DNA of 64,000 nt from Polaribacter filamentus (GCF_002943715.1 NZ_MQUA01000013.1:2865501-2929500); one strand, 5' to 3'; shown: positions 51,896-61,335, numbered from the stretch's first letter. Translations and numbers: made by a program. The notes: generated by a model not told the origin, from the letters alone.

Positions 51896-54115
51896 ATGAA
51901 AAAATCTAAAAATCCATACTATTTTTTAGAAAATTATTGTTTGAGAACTCCTGCTTTGCCCATAAATTTTTGTAAAAATATTTTTAGCGCAGAAAAAAAC
52001 AGGTTTGAACTATTAAAAAATATATGGGAAAATGAGGTTTTTAAAGAAGCTGTTTTTTTAGCCTCTCCATATTTGCATCAAGAATTATGCACCTCTTTTA
52101 AAGAAAGCATGGTTTCCATTTCAAAAAAAGGAGAATTGGATTATACACTTTTAAAATATGCTATTAGAACAGCTACAAGATGTACACCTTTTGGATTATT
52201 TGCAGGGGTTTCTACTGGTAACTTTAATAAAACTTCCCAAATTGAGTTAAAAGCTATTGAGCACTATAAACGAATAACCAAATATGATACCAATTACATA
52301 GCATCTCTTTATAATCATTTTTTAACGAATCCGATGCTTAAAAAGCAATTGTTATTTTTTCCGAACTCAACATTATATAAAGTTGCAAATCAATATCGTA
52401 CTATAGAATATCAGTTAGAAAGAGCAAAAAGGTCTTACAGTATAGAAGCTGTTGAAAATACCCCTTACATAGAGAAAGTACTTAAAGAAGCTAAAAAAGG
52501 TAAAACAATTCATCAACTAGCAAATGAAATTATAGCAGATGATGTCTCTATTGAAGATGCCAATGAATTTATAGAGTCATTAATAGAAAATCAAATACTG
52601 GTAAGTGAGTTAGAATTAAATGTAACAGGAAGTGATTCCCTTAATTTACTCATTAAAAAGATTGGTTCATTAAAAAACACAAAACAAAGTAATTCGCCTT
52701 TAAAATTATTGCAAAATCATTTAACGGTTATCGATAAAAAAATAGGAAACACTTCAATTCCCTATCATAATTGTTTCACTTCAATGAAAGAATTGGGCAT
52801 TCCGTTTGAAGAAAAATATGTATTCCAAACAGATCTATTTGTCAAAACCAGTACGAATACGCTAGCGATTAAACATGGGTATACTCTTAAAAAGGTACTC
52901 CCTTTGCTAAATAAATTATCTCCTTTAACCCCTAATAAAAAGCTAGAACAATTCAAAAAAGCATTTTTAGAACGTTATGAAACTAGAGAAATGCCACTGG
53001 TACACGTTTTAGATATAGAATTGGGTATTGGCTATATTCAACATCAAGCCGTTTCAGATACTACTCCTTTTTTAGAAGATATACTTCCTCCAAATAAAGT
53101 GAACACAGAAGAGACCATTGTTTGGAATGAAATTGATACCATTATTTATAAAAAATTATTAGATACTGAAAAAAACAATCAATTTATAATAGAATTTAAA
53201 GATACCGATTTAGAGCATATTGAGTTAGACTGGAAGCATGTTCCAGATACTTTATCTGCATTTACAGAAGTTTTAAAAATTGATTATCAGGAACGTCTTG
53301 TAGTAAATGGATTAAGTGCTAATGCGGGAAACTTGTTAGCGAGATTCTCTTATGGAGATGCCCAATTATTAGAACATCTAAAACAAATTACCAATCTGGA
53401 GCAACAAATGCAACCAGACAAAATAATAGCAGAAATTGCACATCTTCCAGAAGCAAGAACTGGTAATGTTTTAAAGAGACCCCATTTAAGAGAGTATGAG
53501 ATTCCTTATTTGGCAAAATCTACACTGCCTTTATCTCAGCAAATTACAATTAATGATCTATGGGTCTCCATACAAAATAACAGAATTATTCTTACATCGA
53601 AAAGACTAAACAAAGAAATACTACCAAGACTTACGAATGCACATAATTATGAATCTAAAGCGTTACCTATTTATCATTTTTTATGTGATTTACAATCGCA
53701 AAATAAAAAAACATACCTGGGGTTTTCATGGCCTAGATTAGCGGATGACCATCCGTTTTTACCAAGAGTAGTTTATAAAGAAACCATTTTATCAAAAGCT
53801 AAATGGCATTTAAGAACGTTAGAAATTAAAGCATTGATGGCTCATTATGATAATGAAGTATTATTGTTGTCTGCTATCGAAAAATGGCGAAAGCTTTTTC
53901 AAGTCCCAAAATATGTTCAATTGGTAGAGGGTGACAATGCCTTGTTAATAGATTTAGAACATTTTTATAGCATACAATTGTTATTAGCTTCCATTAAAAA
54001 CAAGAAACAATGCGTACTAGAAGAATTTTTATTTACAGAAGATACTATTGTAAATAGGAAAAGTGAACGGTTTACAAACGAATGTATTATTACATTATAT
54101 AATCAAGAAAAATGA
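51896..54115 (+). CDS. Lantibiotic dehydratase, glutamylation part (split LanB)
   Basis: A 739-residue LanB N-terminal-type enzyme that uses glutamyl-tRNA to activate Ser and Thr of a precursor peptide. NYCLRTPALPINF near residue 15, FKEAVFLASPYLHQEL near 50, and the hallmark TRCTPFGLFAG near residue 95 are present. The C-terminal elimination domain is encoded separately by the next gene, whose ATG overlaps this stop. The start is the ATG at 51896 (MKKSKNPYYFLEN); the TTG at 51869 overlaps the -7 box. Split LanBs are known from Bacteroidota, for example pinensin. Confidence 0.9.
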   Translation: MKKSKNPYYFLENYCLRTPALPINFCKNIFSAEKNRFELLKNIWENEVFKEAVFLASPYLHQELCTSFKESMVSISKKGELDYTLLKYAIRTATRCTPFGLFAGVSTGNFNKTSQIELKAIEHYKRITKYDTNYIASLYNHFLTNPMLKKQLLFFPNSTLYKVANQYRTIEYQLERAKRSYSIEAVENTPYIEKVLKEAKKGKTIHQLANEIIADDVSIEDANEFIESLIENQILVSELELNVTGSDSLNLLIKKIGSLKNTKQSNSPLKLLQNHLTVIDKKIGNTSIPYHNCFTSMKELGIPFEEKYVFQTDLFVKTSTNTLAIKHGYTLKKVLPLLNKLSPLTPNKKLEQFKKAFLERYETREMPLVHVLDIELGIGYIQHQAVSDTTPFLEDILPPNKVNTEETIVWNEIDTIIYKKLLDTEKNNQFIIEFKDTDLEHIELDWKHVPDTLSAFTEVLKIDYQERLVVNGLSANAGNLLARFSYGDAQLLEHLKQITNLEQQMQPDKIIAEIAHLPEARTGNVLKRPHLREYEIPYLAKSTLPLSQQITINDLWVSIQNNRIILTSKRLNKEILPRLTNAHNYESKALPIYHFLCDLQSQNKKTYLGFSWPRLADDHPFLPRVVYKETILSKAKWHLRTLEIKALMAHYDNEVLLLSAIEKWRKLFQVPKYVQLVEGDNALLIDLEHFYSIQLLLASIKNKKQCVLEEFLFTEDTIVNRKSERFTNECIITLYNQEK

Positions 54116-54986
54116 AACCAGACACATCTATAATAAAACGCACCTTTATATTAGGAGATGAATGGTTGTACTATAAACTTTATTGTGGTAAAAGAACTGC
54201 CGATATGGTTTTAGTTGATTGTATAAAACCACTTACTGAAAGGTTACTAGAAAAAAAAATTATAGATCAATGGTTTTTTATTAGATATACAGACCCAAAT
54301 CCTCATTTGCGCATTCGTTTTCATTGCAATGATATAGACAAACTTGGAATAATTATTGATAACATTAAAAAAGCAGTATCCAATTATGTAGAAAATGATC
54401 TGATATGGAAAATACAAACAGACACCTACAATAGAGAGATAGAACGATATGGCGAAAATACGATAGAAGAAGCTGAAAGTTTATTTTTTCATGATAGTGA
54501 TCTATGCATTAAAGCATTAGAGTTAATTGAAGATGACACCCTGCTTTTTATGTTTGCATTACGTTCTATACATACTATTTTTCAAGTTTTTGATTTTACT
54601 ATTGAGGATAAACTTCTTTTTGTAAAAGAAAACTTAGAAGCTTTTAAAGCTGAATTTAATTCAAATAAAAGTTTAAGCAAGCAGCTTTATAAAAAATACA
54701 ATGGCTTAAAAAAAGAAATTATTGAGTTTATGGAAATGCAAAGTCATAATGAATACCAGCCTTTAATCAATTTATTAAACACTAAAAAAGAGCAAATAAA
54801 AATAGTAAAAAAATTATACTGAAAAAAGAATTACAACAGAACATAAATCTAAACGATCTATTATCTAGTTATATACACATGATGGTAAACAGATTATTTA
54901 GAGATAAACAACGTTTACATGAATTGGTATGTTATGACAACCTATATCGATATTATAATTTTGAATTAACTAAAAACAATTCTTGA
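54112..54986 (+). CDS. LanB elimination domain / thiopeptide-type biosynthesis protein, frameshifted near the end
   Basis: The separate SpaB-C-type domain that eliminates glutamate to leave dehydroamino acids. DEWLYYKLYCGKRTADMVL near residue 15 and FFIRYTDPNPHLRIRFHC near 60 are diagnostic. The first frame stops at 54822 after 236 residues. Adding one A to the seven-A run at 54800-54806 continues into LSSYIHMMVNRLFRDKQRLH, the normal family C-terminus, ending at 54986 (291 residues). Its start overlaps the lanB stop by 4 bp. If the indel is real, the last 50 residues are lost. Confidence 0.85.
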
Positions 54987-54988
54987 AA

Positions 54989-56690
54989 ATGATTTTTTAA
55001 AAAAATATTCTTTCTTTTTTCTTCTTCTTTTAATAATTACACAAGCTATTAAGGCTCAAAATAACCAAATAGACTCGCTATCTAAATTAAGTTTTGAAGT
55101 TTTAAAAGACCATTATGTGAAGTCTTTATTTGATTCTATAAAAAGACAGTCTGCACAAGCTTTTTTATTAAAAGCGAAAAGAGAAAAAAAATCTATTAAA
55201 ATAGCTGATGGATATTATTTTTTATCGGAGTTAAATAAGCATAATACTTTAGGAGTGAAATATGCTGATAGTATATTGGCTTTAAATATAAATAAAAAGG
55301 GTAGTGATTATCCAGCAAAAGGCTACTTACAAAAAGGTATCCAATTATATTATTTAGCTAACTATTCAGAAGCTTTTGAAAATTATTTAAGGGCACATAA
55401 ATATTATAAAGTTTCTAAAAATAAATATGGACGACTATGCGTCAACCATTATATAGGATTGCTTAAAAATTGTATTAATGAACATGAGGAGTCGTTAAAA
55501 GTATTTAGAGAAAATTTATTGTTTTTTAATAATAAAGAGAAACAAATAAAATATCAAAAACAGTACCTAAAGTCTTTGCTTGCCTTAGCGGACTCATATA
55601 ATAGAAACAAATTATTAGACTCCGCAGAAATTATTAATAAAAAAGGGCTAATACAAAGTAGAAAAAATAATATAAGATATTTATATCCTAATTTTTATTA
55701 TCATATGGAATCACTAAGAATTTAAAAAAAAGCTACAATTCTGCTATTGATAGTTTATTTAAGAGTTCTAAATTATTCAAAAACGATAAAACAAATATTG
55801 CTGTTTGCAATTTATATTTATATAAATCCTTTCTTGGAAAGAAGCAACAAGCTAAGGCAATTGAATATTTAAAAAAAAATGACTCACTATTTAAAGTACA
55901 TCCAGAAATCATCTTTCAAGCTAAAGATTCTTATGAATTACTTTTAAAATACTATAAAGAAAATAACAAAAAAGAAAAATATCTAAAAGTAATAGAGAAC
56001 TTATTAACTCTAGATAATATTATTAGAATGAAGCATAATCATTTAAGAAAAAAAATAGTTAATAAATACGAAATACCACTCCTTCTTTCTGAAAAGGAAC
56101 GCCTCATATCAGAATTGGATAAAAGCAACTCTTTTAAGAAAATAAGTATTTTTATTTTGGTTATTATAACTTCTTTATTTTTATTCATAGCTTTTTATTT
56201 TTTTAAGAAAAATAAAAAAAATAAGAAACGATTCAATGATTTAATGCTTGGGTTTGATAGTAAGAAAAAGCTGTCCAACAATAAAAATACTGATTTAATA
56301 GAAATTACTACTACTGAATTATCAGAAGAACTAGTAAAAGATGTTTTAAATAAGCTACTCATTTTTGAAAAATCTAATAAGTTTATAAAAAATGATTATA
56401 CTTTAAATTCATTAGCAAAAGAGTTAAAAACCAATAGTACTTATTTATCTAAAATAATAAATAGTTCAAAGCAAGTTAATTTTTCTAACTATCTAAATAA
56501 GATAAGAATTGAATATGCAATAGAAAAATTAACAACTGATAAAACTATTAGAAACTATACAGTTCAAGCGATTGCAGAAGATGTTGGCTTTAATAAAGCC
56601 CAATCATTTTCAACAGCATTTCAAAAACAAACGGGTATTTCCATTACATATTTTATAAAGCAAATAAACAACAAACCTACTGAAAACTAG
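54989..56690 (+). pseudogene. Membrane-tethered TPR sensor with AraC-type HTH, frameshifted
   Basis: The regulator candidate of the locus. An ATG at 54989, 2 bp after the preceding stop, begins a signal peptide (SFFFLLLLIITQAIKAQ) once one T is restored in the run at 54993-54998. A TPR-like helical region of about 350 residues follows and needs a second one-base repair near 55720-55733. Then come a membrane segment (ISIFILVIITSLFLFIAFYF, near 384) and a C-terminal AraC-family HTH (TLNSLAKELKTNSTYLSKII, then VQAIAEDVGFNKAQSFSTAF; near 468-565). The joined protein has 567 residues. It would sense an outside signal through the TPRs and bind DNA directly. Two indels in one gene leave open whether it is functional. 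Confidence 0.82.
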
Positions 56691-56701
56691 TTGATTAAAA
56701 C

Positions 56702-56747
56702 CTTCATTAAGTTATTGAAATTTATAAATTTCAATAACTTAATGAAG
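56702..56747. promoter_or_regulatory. Perfect 46-nt palindrome containing the operator core
   Basis: All 23 positions on each side match, centred in ATTTATAAAT (56720-56729). No T run follows, so it is not a standard terminator even though it lies 12 bp past the regulator gene. Its inner 20 nt match the sites before lanB. It lies about 55-100 bp before precursor 5. Confidence 0.65.
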
Positions 56748-56802
56748 AGATTGCAGGATTTCTTAGTTACTTTAGTGGCTCACTTTAAAATTTAAAATTA
56801 TT

Positions 56803-56943
56803 ATGAAAAAACAACAAGAACAAAAAGAGAAATTAAGTTTTAAGAAATTTCAAATCGCAAAAATTAAAAATCTTCAAAAAATAGTAGGGGGTAATGGTCT
56901 ATGTGATGATGATACTGTAAACACTCAGAAAGGTAAAAAGTAA
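56803..56943 (+). CDS. Class I lanthipeptide-type precursor peptide 5
   Basis: A 46-residue ORF too short for most gene finders. The leader LSFKKFQIAKIKNLQKIVGG is the Bacteroidota class I lanthipeptide pattern (L-x-FKK-x-x-IAK-I/L, then a Gly-Gly at residues 29-30). The 16-residue core has one Cys (34) and two Thr (38 and 41), both C-terminal to the Cys, which is an unusual layout for a lanthionine ring. It sits between the regulator and the prolyl oligopeptidase, with an operator palindrome upstream and a hairpin downstream. Confidence 0.82.
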   Translation: MKKQQEQKEKLSFKKFQIAKIKNLQKIVGGNGLCDDDTVNTQKGKK

Positions 56944-56955
56944 TTATTATTTTAT

Positions 56956-56988
56956 TCACCAAATATATTTTAAAATTATATTTGGTGA
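56956..56988 (+). terminator. Hairpin between precursor 5 and the oligopeptidase
   Basis: A 12-bp stem (56956-56967 with 56977-56988) with a 9-nt loop and a short T-containing tail. Such hairpins often lower expression of the genes behind a precursor relative to the precursor itself. Confidence 0.6.
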
Positions 56989-57009
56989 GTTTATCTCATA
57001 CCAAAACAA

Positions 57010-59188
57010 ATGAAATTTAACTTTATTATCAGTACATGTTTTCTTCTCTTTATAATTAGTTGTAAAAAAAAAGAAATGTCTAAATCAAATTTAGCCCCAA
57101 AAATGGCAATTACTACTGAATATCATAATCAAAAGGTGTATGATTCTTATCGATATATGGAGAACCTTAAAGATTCTATATTTTTAAATTGGGTGAAAGA
57201 GCAAGAGACACAAACTAAAGAAGCTCTTAATTCAATCTCTAATAGAAAAATATTATTATATAAGATCTCTAGTTTGGACAAAAAAAACACAGCTACTTTT
57301 TCTTTATTAAAAATTACTGATAATAACACACATTTTTATTTAAAAAAGAAGTAACCAGTAACACAGCAATACTATATAAAAGGGCAGGTTTTAAAGGAAA
57401 GGAAATTGAACTATTTGATCCTAAAGCATATGCTCCAAACACAAAAGAAAAGTACTCCATAAATTATATTCAACCTAGTTGGGACGGAAAAAAAATTGCA
57501 ATAAGCATTACTTCTCAAGATAAAGAAATTTCAGAAATCATTATTTTAGATATTCCAAGTAAAACTAGATCTTCTGAAGTTATAAAAAATTGTTGGCCTT
57601 CTGGTATTGGAGGTATTCATTGGTTACCAGATAACTCTGGTTTAATTTATACACATATTCCAGAAATAGACAAGAACTCTAAAAATTATATTTTAAACAC
57701 AGCTAGTGTTATTTATAAATTAGGAGACAGTCCTAAAAATAGTAAAACACTTTTTTCAAAAACGAATAACCCTGAATTAGATTTAAAGTCTAAGGATTTT
57801 TGTATTATTTATTTTTGGAATCAAACAGATAAATATTTGATAGCAAAAGTGGGCGGCATAGGCTTTAAGGATTATTATTACGCTCCTGTTAATAGTATTA
57901 CCAACAAAAAGATACAATGGAAACCATTATTTAAAAAAAACATCAAATAAAACAATTTTCTATTGCTAACGACAGTTTGTTCTATAAAACTGCAAAAAAT
58001 GCATCAAATTATAAAATATGTAAAACTGCATTAGCAAATTTAAATTTTGAAAACCCTGAAATTATAGTTGAGGAAGATAAAAATGCAGTTATCACAGATT
58101 TTACATTGACAAAAAATGGACTTTTTTATGTAAAAACTAAAAATGGTGTTGAAGCAAAGCTCTATCATTTTAAAGAAAACAAAGAACAAAACATCTCTAT
58201 ACCAAAACCATCTGGATCGATAAATCTTACTTCCAAAAACAGTAAATCAAAGGATTTATGGATAGAAATTGAAGGTTGGACAAATAATGAAGAACGTTAT
58301 CACTATAACGATAAAACAACGCTATTTACAGAAGAAAATTTAGGAGAAATAGTTGAATTCAATGAATTAAACGATATTACTATAGAAGAAATAGAAGTTA
58401 CTTCACATGATGGAATTAAAGTCCCATTATCTATTATGTATAAAAAAGGCTTAAAATTTAATAGCGCAAACAGATTGTTAATGACTGGTTATGGTGCTTA
58501 TGGGATATCTGATGTTCCTTACTTGGATAAATACATGTTGCATTGGCTAAATGAAGGAGGTATTTATGCATCAGCACATGTTCGTGGTGGCGGTGAGAAA
58601 GGAAATAAATGGCATAAGGGAGGTTATAAAACTACAAAATCAAATACATGGAAAGATTTTATAGCCTGTACTGAGTACCTTCTTGATAAAAAATACTCGT
58701 CTCCTAAAAAAACAGCTATTTGGAGTGGTAGTGCTGGAGGTATTTTAATTGGAAGAGCTATTACAGAGCGTCCAGATTTATATGCAGCTGCCTTTATTAG
58801 AGTAGGCATGCTTAATGCTTTACGATCAGAAACAGGTTATAATGGAGCGAATAATACCAAAGAATTTGGAACATTTAAAGATGCTGTCGAATTTAAAGCA
58901 TTATTAGAAATGGATGCTTTTCAACATATAAAAAAGGGTGTAAAATACCCAGCAGTTTATCTTACAGCAGGAATGAATGATGCTAGAGTACCTGCTTGGC
59001 AACCTGCTAAGTTTGCTGCAAGAATGCAAGAAGCAACTGTTTCGGAAAAACCTGTTTTACTTTCTGTTGATTTTGAAGGTGGTCATGGATTTGATGCTTC
59101 AGTAAATAAAAAAAATGAAGAGTTAGTAGATGTCTTATCATTCTTTTTATGGCAAACAGGACACCCAGATTATCAGCCTAAAAAATAA
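57010..59188 (+). pseudogene. S9A prolyl oligopeptidase, lipoprotein, two frameshifts
   Basis: Three frames join into a 726-residue prolyl oligopeptidase. Residues 1-18 form a lipoprotein signal (LLFIISC). The propeller region spans the two breaks, each repaired by one A: the six-A run near 57345-57350 and the eight-A run near 57942-57949. The catalytic domain is intact in the last frame: Ser in WSGSAGGIL (near 573), Asp in MNDARVP (near 656) and His in EGGHGFD (near 692). It lies 66 bp after precursor 5. Since a prolyl oligopeptidase removes leaders in the flavipeptin pathway, it may mature the peptides here, in the periplasm. If the indels are real the enzyme is dead. Confidence 0.85.
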
Positions 59189-59225
59189 AATTTCTTATCA
59201 TTTTAAATAAAAAATCTCCTTTCTC

Positions 59226-59410
59226 TCATCTAATAATTTGAGGTTGTAACTCTGGTGATGCAAGAAAGACAGCTTCTCTAAAAACAGGATTTATTTTAGC
59301 TATTTTCTTGAAGTAGTTTCCTGTTTTTTTTTATAAAATTGAATTAGAAACAATGGTGTTCTTAAACAGAAATTATTAAATAATTGATATGTTTTAGACG
59401 TTTTTTTCAG
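59226..59410 (-). pseudogene. N-terminal remnant of a second lanB
   Basis: On the minus strand one frame reads YQLFNNFCLRTPLFLIQFYK and, after a one-base slip in the nine-A run near 59330, the next reads YFKKIAKINPVFREAVFLAS followed by PELQPQIIR and a TGA. Both match successive parts of the intact lanB N-terminus (NYCLRTPALPINF, FKEAVFLASP). The codon aligned with the lanB ATG is CTG, and TGA stands where Trp is usual. An operator-like site lies about 110 bp upstream, as for the intact gene. The remaining 650 or more residues are gone. Confidence 0.75.
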
Positions 59411-59510
59411 CAAATCTCATTATTTAATCCAACAAAGACACATAAATTAGAAAAAATTAATTATAGTTTTAATTTACTTATTTTCAGATATTTATATAAA
59501 ATAATACTAC

Positions 59511-59531
59511 CTGAAATTTATAAATATCAAC
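59511..59531. promoter_or_regulatory. Operator-like palindrome before the lanB remnant
   Basis: CTGAAATTTATAAATATCAA (59511-59530) contains the same ATTTATAAAT core and TTGAW/TTTCAA-type flanks as the sites at 51762 and 56715. Confidence 0.5.
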
Positions 59532-59573
59532 AACCTTTGTTTGTAATCATCAATTTTCTTGCGTTTGTTTGTA

Positions 59574-59610
59574 TCAGAATTTATCGATTGGGAAGTTCTA
59601 TGAAAAAGAG
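59574..59610 (+). repeat. Direct repeat R1, copy 1
   Basis: A block starting TCAGAATTTATCGATTGGGA is repeated at 59917-59953 with about 3 differences in 37 bp. Confidence 0.7.
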
Positions 59611-59700
59611 AGAATTACAATTCCCTTACTTTATTTTACTAAAAGAGTAAGGGAGTAATTCAATTAACAGCAAACCATAGATAAACAAGTATTTCTAAAA

Positions 59701-59757
59701 TGCTCATATGGCTATGAGTGCCCTAAAATAAATTGTAGAAAATTATAACATTAATAA
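59701..59757 (+). repeat. Direct repeat R2, copy 1
   Basis: A block around CCTAAAATAAATTGTAGAAA and ending TTATAACATTAAT is repeated at 59985-60038 directly before the DUF3103-like gene. Confidence 0.65.
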
Positions 59758-59916
59758 ACAGCATGTCAGATGATAAAAACAATAATACTAGTAGTCTTAT
59801 CTATTTTAGAAATAATTTTAGGATAAAAATTTTAGAATGAAATTAGATGGGAAAAAGTACAGGCAGATTTCACGTATAGACTCTATATTTATAAATAGCG
59901 TCTTGCTTTAATTGTG

Positions 59917-59953
59917 TCAGAATTTATCGATTGGGAAGTGCTATAAAAAAGAA
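59917..59953 (+). repeat. Direct repeat R1, copy 2
   Basis: Second copy of R1. Distance to R2 copy 2 is shorter than in the first pair, so one unit has lost or gained about 60 bp. Confidence 0.7.
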
Positions 59954-59984
59954 AAACAATATTAAAAATATTTTTGCGCAAAAA

Positions 59985-60038
59985 TGGTCATATAACTTTG
60001 AGTGACCTAAAATAAATTTTAGAAATTATAACATTAAT
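59985..60038 (+). repeat. Direct repeat R2, copy 2
   Basis: Second copy of R2, ending 15 bp before the ATG at 60054. It is probably the 5' region of the lipoprotein gene, and copy 1 then marks the 5' region of a lost relative. Confidence 0.65.
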
Positions 60039-60269
60039 CATAAAAAACGCAGTATGAATTACTTTAAGAAAATTTTATTTTTGTCACTCCTTTGTTCCTT
60101 TTTTTCTTGTGAAAATGAACCAAATTTAGGAGAGGATATTGAAAAAAGTGCTTTTAAATTATTAAAAGAATCTGATATTGTCAGAAACTATAATTTAAGA
60201 AAAATAGCAGAAAATTTATCAAAATCAAAAGACTCTGATGTTTTTGAGAAAATATCTACGACCGCATTA

Positions 60270-60277
60270 AAAAAGTA
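60270..60277. repeat. Target-site duplication, left copy
   Basis: AAAAAGTA, identical to 61328-61335, flanks the IS element. Confidence 0.9.
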
Positions 60278-61327
60278 GGCTAAGTTCTAAATTAAATATG
60301 TGTTATCTTAGCAAAAAAGAACATTTATGATACCATCTGATTTTAGAGATTATTTTTTGAGCAGTAGCTTAATTATCCAACAAGATATTGTAAACTCTTT
60401 ACTGTCTTTATCAACATCGGGTTCACATTTAGAAGAAGATAAAGAACGAAAAGCAGTTACTTGTCCTCATTGTAAAAGCGAACGCATACGTGCAAACGGT
60501 ACATTAAAAGGCGTACAACGCTATTTGTGTAATGGTTGTGGTAAAAACTTTAGTGAAACGACAGGGAAATTTTGGTTTGCATTAAAAAAGAAAGACAAGA
60601 TTAACAAGTATCTTTATTGTTTACTATCGGGCTATAGTATTAGAAAAAGTGCAAAGGAAACAGGAATCTCAATTCAGACCTCATTTGATTGGCGTCATAA
60701 ATTATTAACCTCATTTTCTAGCGTTTCAGTATCCGAATTTGAAGGTATTGTAGAGAGTGATGATTTGTTTTTTCCAATTTCAGAAAAAGGGAATCGTACT
60801 TTAGAAAGAAAACCTAAGAAACGAGGAGAAAAAGCTAGCAAAGCAGGTATATCTAATGAAAAAGTAGCCGTAATTGCTACCTGCGATCGTTCTGGAAATA
60901 AGGATTTTGAAGTGGTTACAACAGGACGAATTAGTAAAAAAGACCTAAACAAGGTGTATCAAGGTAAGCTCGATAAAGCAACAGTACTTTGCAGTGACAG
61001 TCATAGAAGTTATGCTGCCTTTGCAAAATCTAATACAATTATTCATAAGAAGTTCAACGCATCAAAAGGACAGAAAACAGTTGATAAAATATATCATGTT
61101 CAGAATGTGAATAATATGGATATGAGATTGAGGAAATTTATGGAATCCTTTAATGGTGTAGCAACTAAATATCTGCAAAATTATTTAAACTGGTTTTTGG
61201 TACTAGAAAAAATAAAGAATAAGACCAATAAAATGGCAACACTTGCTAGTATTGCATTAGCTTCTAATCAAGTCTGGATACAATTCAAAGAAATAGCTAT
61301 AAACAATATGCTTTTTAGAACTTAGCC
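60278..61327 (+). mobile_element. IS1595-family insertion sequence
   Basis: A 1050-bp element with terminal inverted repeats GGCTAAGTTCTAAA (60278-60291) and the inverse TTTAGAACTTAGCC (61314-61327), one full-length transposase gene, and a perfect 8-bp target duplication. The length of the duplication fits the IS1595 family. The perfect duplication and intact transposase suggest recent insertion. Confidence 0.93.
60327..61325 (+). CDS. IS1595-family (ISXO2-like) transposase
   Basis: A 332-residue transposase. The N-terminal zinc ribbon has C-x2-C pairs (CPHC near residue 46 and CNGC near 68), followed by an HTH-like segment (GYSIRKSAKETGISIQTSFDW) and an ISXO2-like DDE nuclease domain with ESDDLFF near 140, LCSDSHRSYAAF near 222 and the third region KFMESFNG near 270. 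The stop lies inside the right inverted repeat. It looks complete and active. Confidence 0.92.
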   Translation: MIPSDFRDYFLSSSLIIQQDIVNSLLSLSTSGSHLEEDKERKAVTCPHCKSERIRANGTLKGVQRYLCNGCGKNFSETTGKFWFALKKKDKINKYLYCLLSGYSIRKSAKETGISIQTSFDWRHKLLTSFSSVSVSEFEGIVESDDLFFPISEKGNRTLERKPKKRGEKASKAGISNEKVAVIATCDRSGNKDFEVVTTGRISKKDLNKVYQGKLDKATVLCSDSHRSYAAFAKSNTIIHKKFNASKGQKTVDKIYHVQNVNNMDMRLRKFMESFNGVATKYLQNYLNWFLVLEKIKNKTNKMATLASIALASNQVWIQFKEIAINNMLFRT

Positions 61328-61335
61328 AAAAAGTA
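61328..61335. repeat. Target-site duplication, right copy
   Basis: AAAAAGTA directly follows the right inverted repeat and is identical to the left copy. Confidence 0.9.

Larger units (their letters stand above)
59411..60053. other. Gene-free decayed region with duplicated blocks
   Basis: I see no credible gene in these 643 bp; the 88-codon open frame at 59384 is low-complexity and overlaps the lanB remnant. The region holds an operator-like site, two pairs of direct repeats and the upstream region of the DUF3103-like gene. Confidence 0.6.

Noticed and set aside
56702..56747. Ordinary intrinsic terminator of the regulator gene
   Set aside because: No T run on either side; the core matches the operator-like sites instead.
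59384..59650. An 88-codon open frame on the plus strand
   Set aside because: Low-complexity, overlaps the lanB remnant and the operator-like site, has no recognisable domain and lies among duplicated non-coding blocks.
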